A DNA stretch of 7,378 nucleotides from Candidatus Coatesiibacteriota bacterium (GTDB lineage: Bacteria > B130-G9). Location of the stretch: the NCBI GenBank assembly GCA_003647755.1, contig QMNL01000072.1:1-7378 (forward strand). The letters are read 5' to 3'. Positions 5,842 through 7,378 of this stretch are shown piece after piece; position 1 is the first letter of the stretch, and each line of letters starts with the position of its first letter. The notes beneath the pieces are model-generated. The model ran no database searches and was not told the DNA's origin. It worked only from the letters and a program-made list of their open reading frames with translations. Both the position numbers and the translations under genes were made by a program.

Positions 5842-6035
5842 GTGGATTCTTCCCGGGAGACAGTGTCGCCGCTTTTTGCTGCAATGTGCTGAATATCCCG
5901 AGTCAAGGAGAGCTGAATCCTGCTCGTGCTTCATAGCCTTAGCAGAGCAGGAAAGGCGCGGCTCACGACCGCCACACACCTCGCACACAGCAGACCGGAG
6001 ATTATGCCCCCTTACGCGATTCCGGCGTTTGCATA
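5842..6035. other. Intergenic region between glycosyltransferase and B12 operon promoter
   Basis: These 194 bases hold no supported gene. A minus-strand frame of 100 residues (5821-6123) crosses the region but overlaps the 3' end of the glycosyltransferase gene and the promoter, and shows no family features. The stem-loop at 5919-5951 is the only structured element I see. Confidence 0.5.
5919..5951 (-). terminator. Stem-loop downstream of the glycosyltransferase gene, possible terminator
   Basis: CCTGCTC (5919-5925) is complementary to GAGCAGG (5945-5951), and after a one-base bulge TGCT (5927-5930) pairs AGCA (5941-5944), giving 11 bp in total. It lies 85 bases after the glycosyltransferase stop and before the B12 promoter. 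No T-run follows on either strand, so it would be a non-canonical terminator or a 3'-end stabilising structure. Confidence 0.35.
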
Positions 6036-7378
6036 TCAGATGACAGTTACCCTCCGGAGGGCGAGGCCAAGACGCCGCATGTCGTCGCCTCCACCAAGCT
6101 CCGCTGGCCGCCAAGGGGAACACCTGAAAAGAACCTCAATGGCATCGCCGTCGATGATTCGGGGCAGCTCGACTTCGATCTGCTGCCAGCCGCCTTGAAG
6201 CGTGAACTTTCCCGCTGGGGTTCCGTTCAGAAACACCTCGAGATCGGGCGACGCGCCCCTCAGCAGCTCCACTCGGAGGCTGGCAACACGTTTTGGGTTG
6301 TGGACCGCTAACCTCCCCTCACCGTTCGACCATCTGAATGTGAACTTGTCCTCCCAAAGCTCTGGCGGATACCACCCAGAGATGAATTGCCTCTCATCAG
6401 AGGCGTCAAATTGGCAGGGCAGGGAAGATGGCATTGCCTCCTCAAGCCTCTCGTGGATAATGCTCGCAATTTTCGCCCAGTCAAAGCGCTCTTCGGCGAG
6501 CTTCCTCGCCGCAGCGGCCAGGGCCGAAGCTTCCTCCGGGTGCTTCAGAAGGAAACCTATGTTGTGCGCGAAAAGAGCGCGGTCAGAGATGATAGCGTGC
6601 TTGCCATCGACAAGGTGTGTGCCCCTCGCCCCGACCGCCGTTGTTACGATCGGAACACCTGCCGCCATGTAGTCGAACATCTTCAAGCTCGTCCCCGAAC
6701 CCGAGACAACCGGATTGATCGCCACGTCAGATGCGGCCAGCCATAGGTTTTTTTCCTTCTCCTCGACAACTCCCAAAACCTTCAAGTTGTTTGGGAAGTC
6801 AAGATGCTTAACTTCCGATAAATACTGGTCTTTAACGCTACCTACCACCACGAAGTCAGCGCTCGGCAGAGCAGGAGAGAGGTGCTCCTTCAAGAACAAC
6901 AGACCCTCCAAATTCGGCGGATGCCAGGACGCAATAAACAGGACAACCGGCCTCGAACAGCCCAGAAGCCTCCTGGCCTCCTCGCGCACCTTTTCGTCAG
7001 GCACGACTATGGTGCCCGTGTCAACCGCATTGGGAACGACCCAAACCTTCTCCGACCTGATCCCGAAGATACGCGCAAGCTCCTTGGCCTCATCCGCGGA
7101 GGTTGCCCAGATCACATCAGACTGACGAGCAGCCCCTCGCTCCACGCGGGCGGTATCGCGCCAGAGTCTCTTACCAGCCCGCGTCCTCTTGAGATATGCC
7201 GCCTTAAGCTTTGTCTCCACATTGTGCGCCTCATACACCACAAGCCTCGTCCGCGCAACCCGACGGACCGCGTCGAACAGGAAAGGATGTGATGCAACGA
7301 CGACATCGGCCTTCCCAACGAAATGCTCGATCACCGTCCTGATCATTGGCGTGTGGCGCATCAGCCTCGGCATCGCCA
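6036..7378 (-). CDS. GT4-family glycosyltransferase with extra C-terminal beta domain (5' end outside window)
   Basis: The frame is open to the window edge, so the N-terminal part is missing; the first ATG inside, at 7373, is probably internal because the sequence already sits well inside the acceptor-side Rossmann domain (VVVASHPFLFDAVRR, YEAHNVET at 48-55, counting from that ATG). The second, nucleotide-sugar domain follows: VVPNAVD (112-118), FIASWHPPNLEGLLFL (147-161), VVVGS (175-179), then GSGTSLKMFDYMAAGVPIV (225-243), the donor-binding region of GT4 enzymes. The acidic pair of the usual EX7E motif appears changed, with Asp234 at the second site and no Glu at the first. Residues about 328-445 form a further domain with GWYPPE (333-338), FRWS (346-349), FLNG (381-384) and PWRPAELGGGDDMRRLG (420-436), predicted beta-rich. 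Relatives act in the cytoplasm on lipid-linked or surface glycans. Sugar and acceptor are unknown. A separate transcription unit from the B12 genes is likely. Confidence 0.82.
   Translation of the reverse strand, partial: AMPRLMRHTPMIRTVIEHFVGKADVVVASHPFLFDAVRRVARTRLVVYEAHNVETKLKAAYLKRTRAGKRLWRDTARVERGAARQSDVIWATSADEAKELARIFGIRSEKVWVVPNAVDTGTIVVPDEKVREEARRLLGCSRPVVLFIASWHPPNLEGLLFLKEHLSPALPSADFVVVGSVKDQYLSEVKHLDFPNNLKVLGVVEEKEKNLWLAASDVAINPVVSGSGTSLKMFDYMAAGVPIVTTAVGARGTHLVDGKHAIISDRALFAHNIGFLLKHPEEASALAAAARKLAEERFDWAKIASIIHERLEEAMPSSLPCQFDASDERQFISGWYPPELWEDKFTFRWSNGEGRLAVHNPKRVASLRVELLRGASPDLEVFLNGTPAGKFTLQGGWQQIEVELPRIIDGDAIEVLFRCSPWRPAELGGGDDMRRLGLALRRVTVI

Noticed and set aside
5821..6123. 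Minus-strand frame of 100 codons with several cysteines
   Set aside because: It overlaps the end of the glycosyltransferase gene in another frame and runs through the operon promoter; the CxxC-like spacing is most likely chance.

Overview
The window looks like chromosomal DNA of a Gram-negative, diderm bacterium. It carries a TonB-dependent outer-membrane receptor, a secreted beta-propeller with an N-terminal export signal, and a surface-glycan type glycosyltransferase. Base composition is moderate (my impression by eye is slightly above 50% G+C), Shine-Dalgarno sequences are used, and TGA works as a normal stop codon. Protein style suggests a lineage outside the well-studied Proteobacteria and Bacteroides, but I cannot place it from this sequence alone.

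Left end, plus strand (1-1651): the last codons of a UvrD-like superfamily 1 helicase, with a late in-frame TGA at 211-213 followed by what looks like the rest of its natural C-terminus. A 301-base gap follows, then an 11-TM-like anion permease of the ArsB/CitMHS/SLC13 type (569-1651). The gap 1652-1832 separates this permease from a convergent minus-strand operon and holds one GC-rich hairpin.

Centre, minus strand (5841 down to 1833): a complete vitamin B12 uptake locus. In order of transcription it has a sigma-70-like promoter (TTGACA/TATTGT), a cobalamin riboswitch aptamer, an alternative antiterminator/terminator pair ending in a classic intrinsic terminator just before the gene, a BtuB-type TonB-dependent receptor, and, 79 bases further on with its own strong ribosome binding site, an exported seven-bladed-type YVTN beta-propeller with two tandem N-terminal beta domains. 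The layout recalls the Bacteroides BtuB-BtuG pair, in which a surface beta-propeller captures cobalamin and hands it to the BtuB channel. This propeller, however, has a different architecture and a different-looking export signal. It is the most interesting item in the window.

Right end, minus strand (6036-7378): the C-terminal part of a GT4 glycosyltransferase that continues past the window edge, fused to an extra beta-sandwich-like domain of about 118 residues. It reads toward the B12 locus but is separated from it by 229 bases holding a stem-loop and the B12 promoter, so it is probably a separate transcription unit. No tRNA, rRNA, CRISPR array or insertion sequence was seen.
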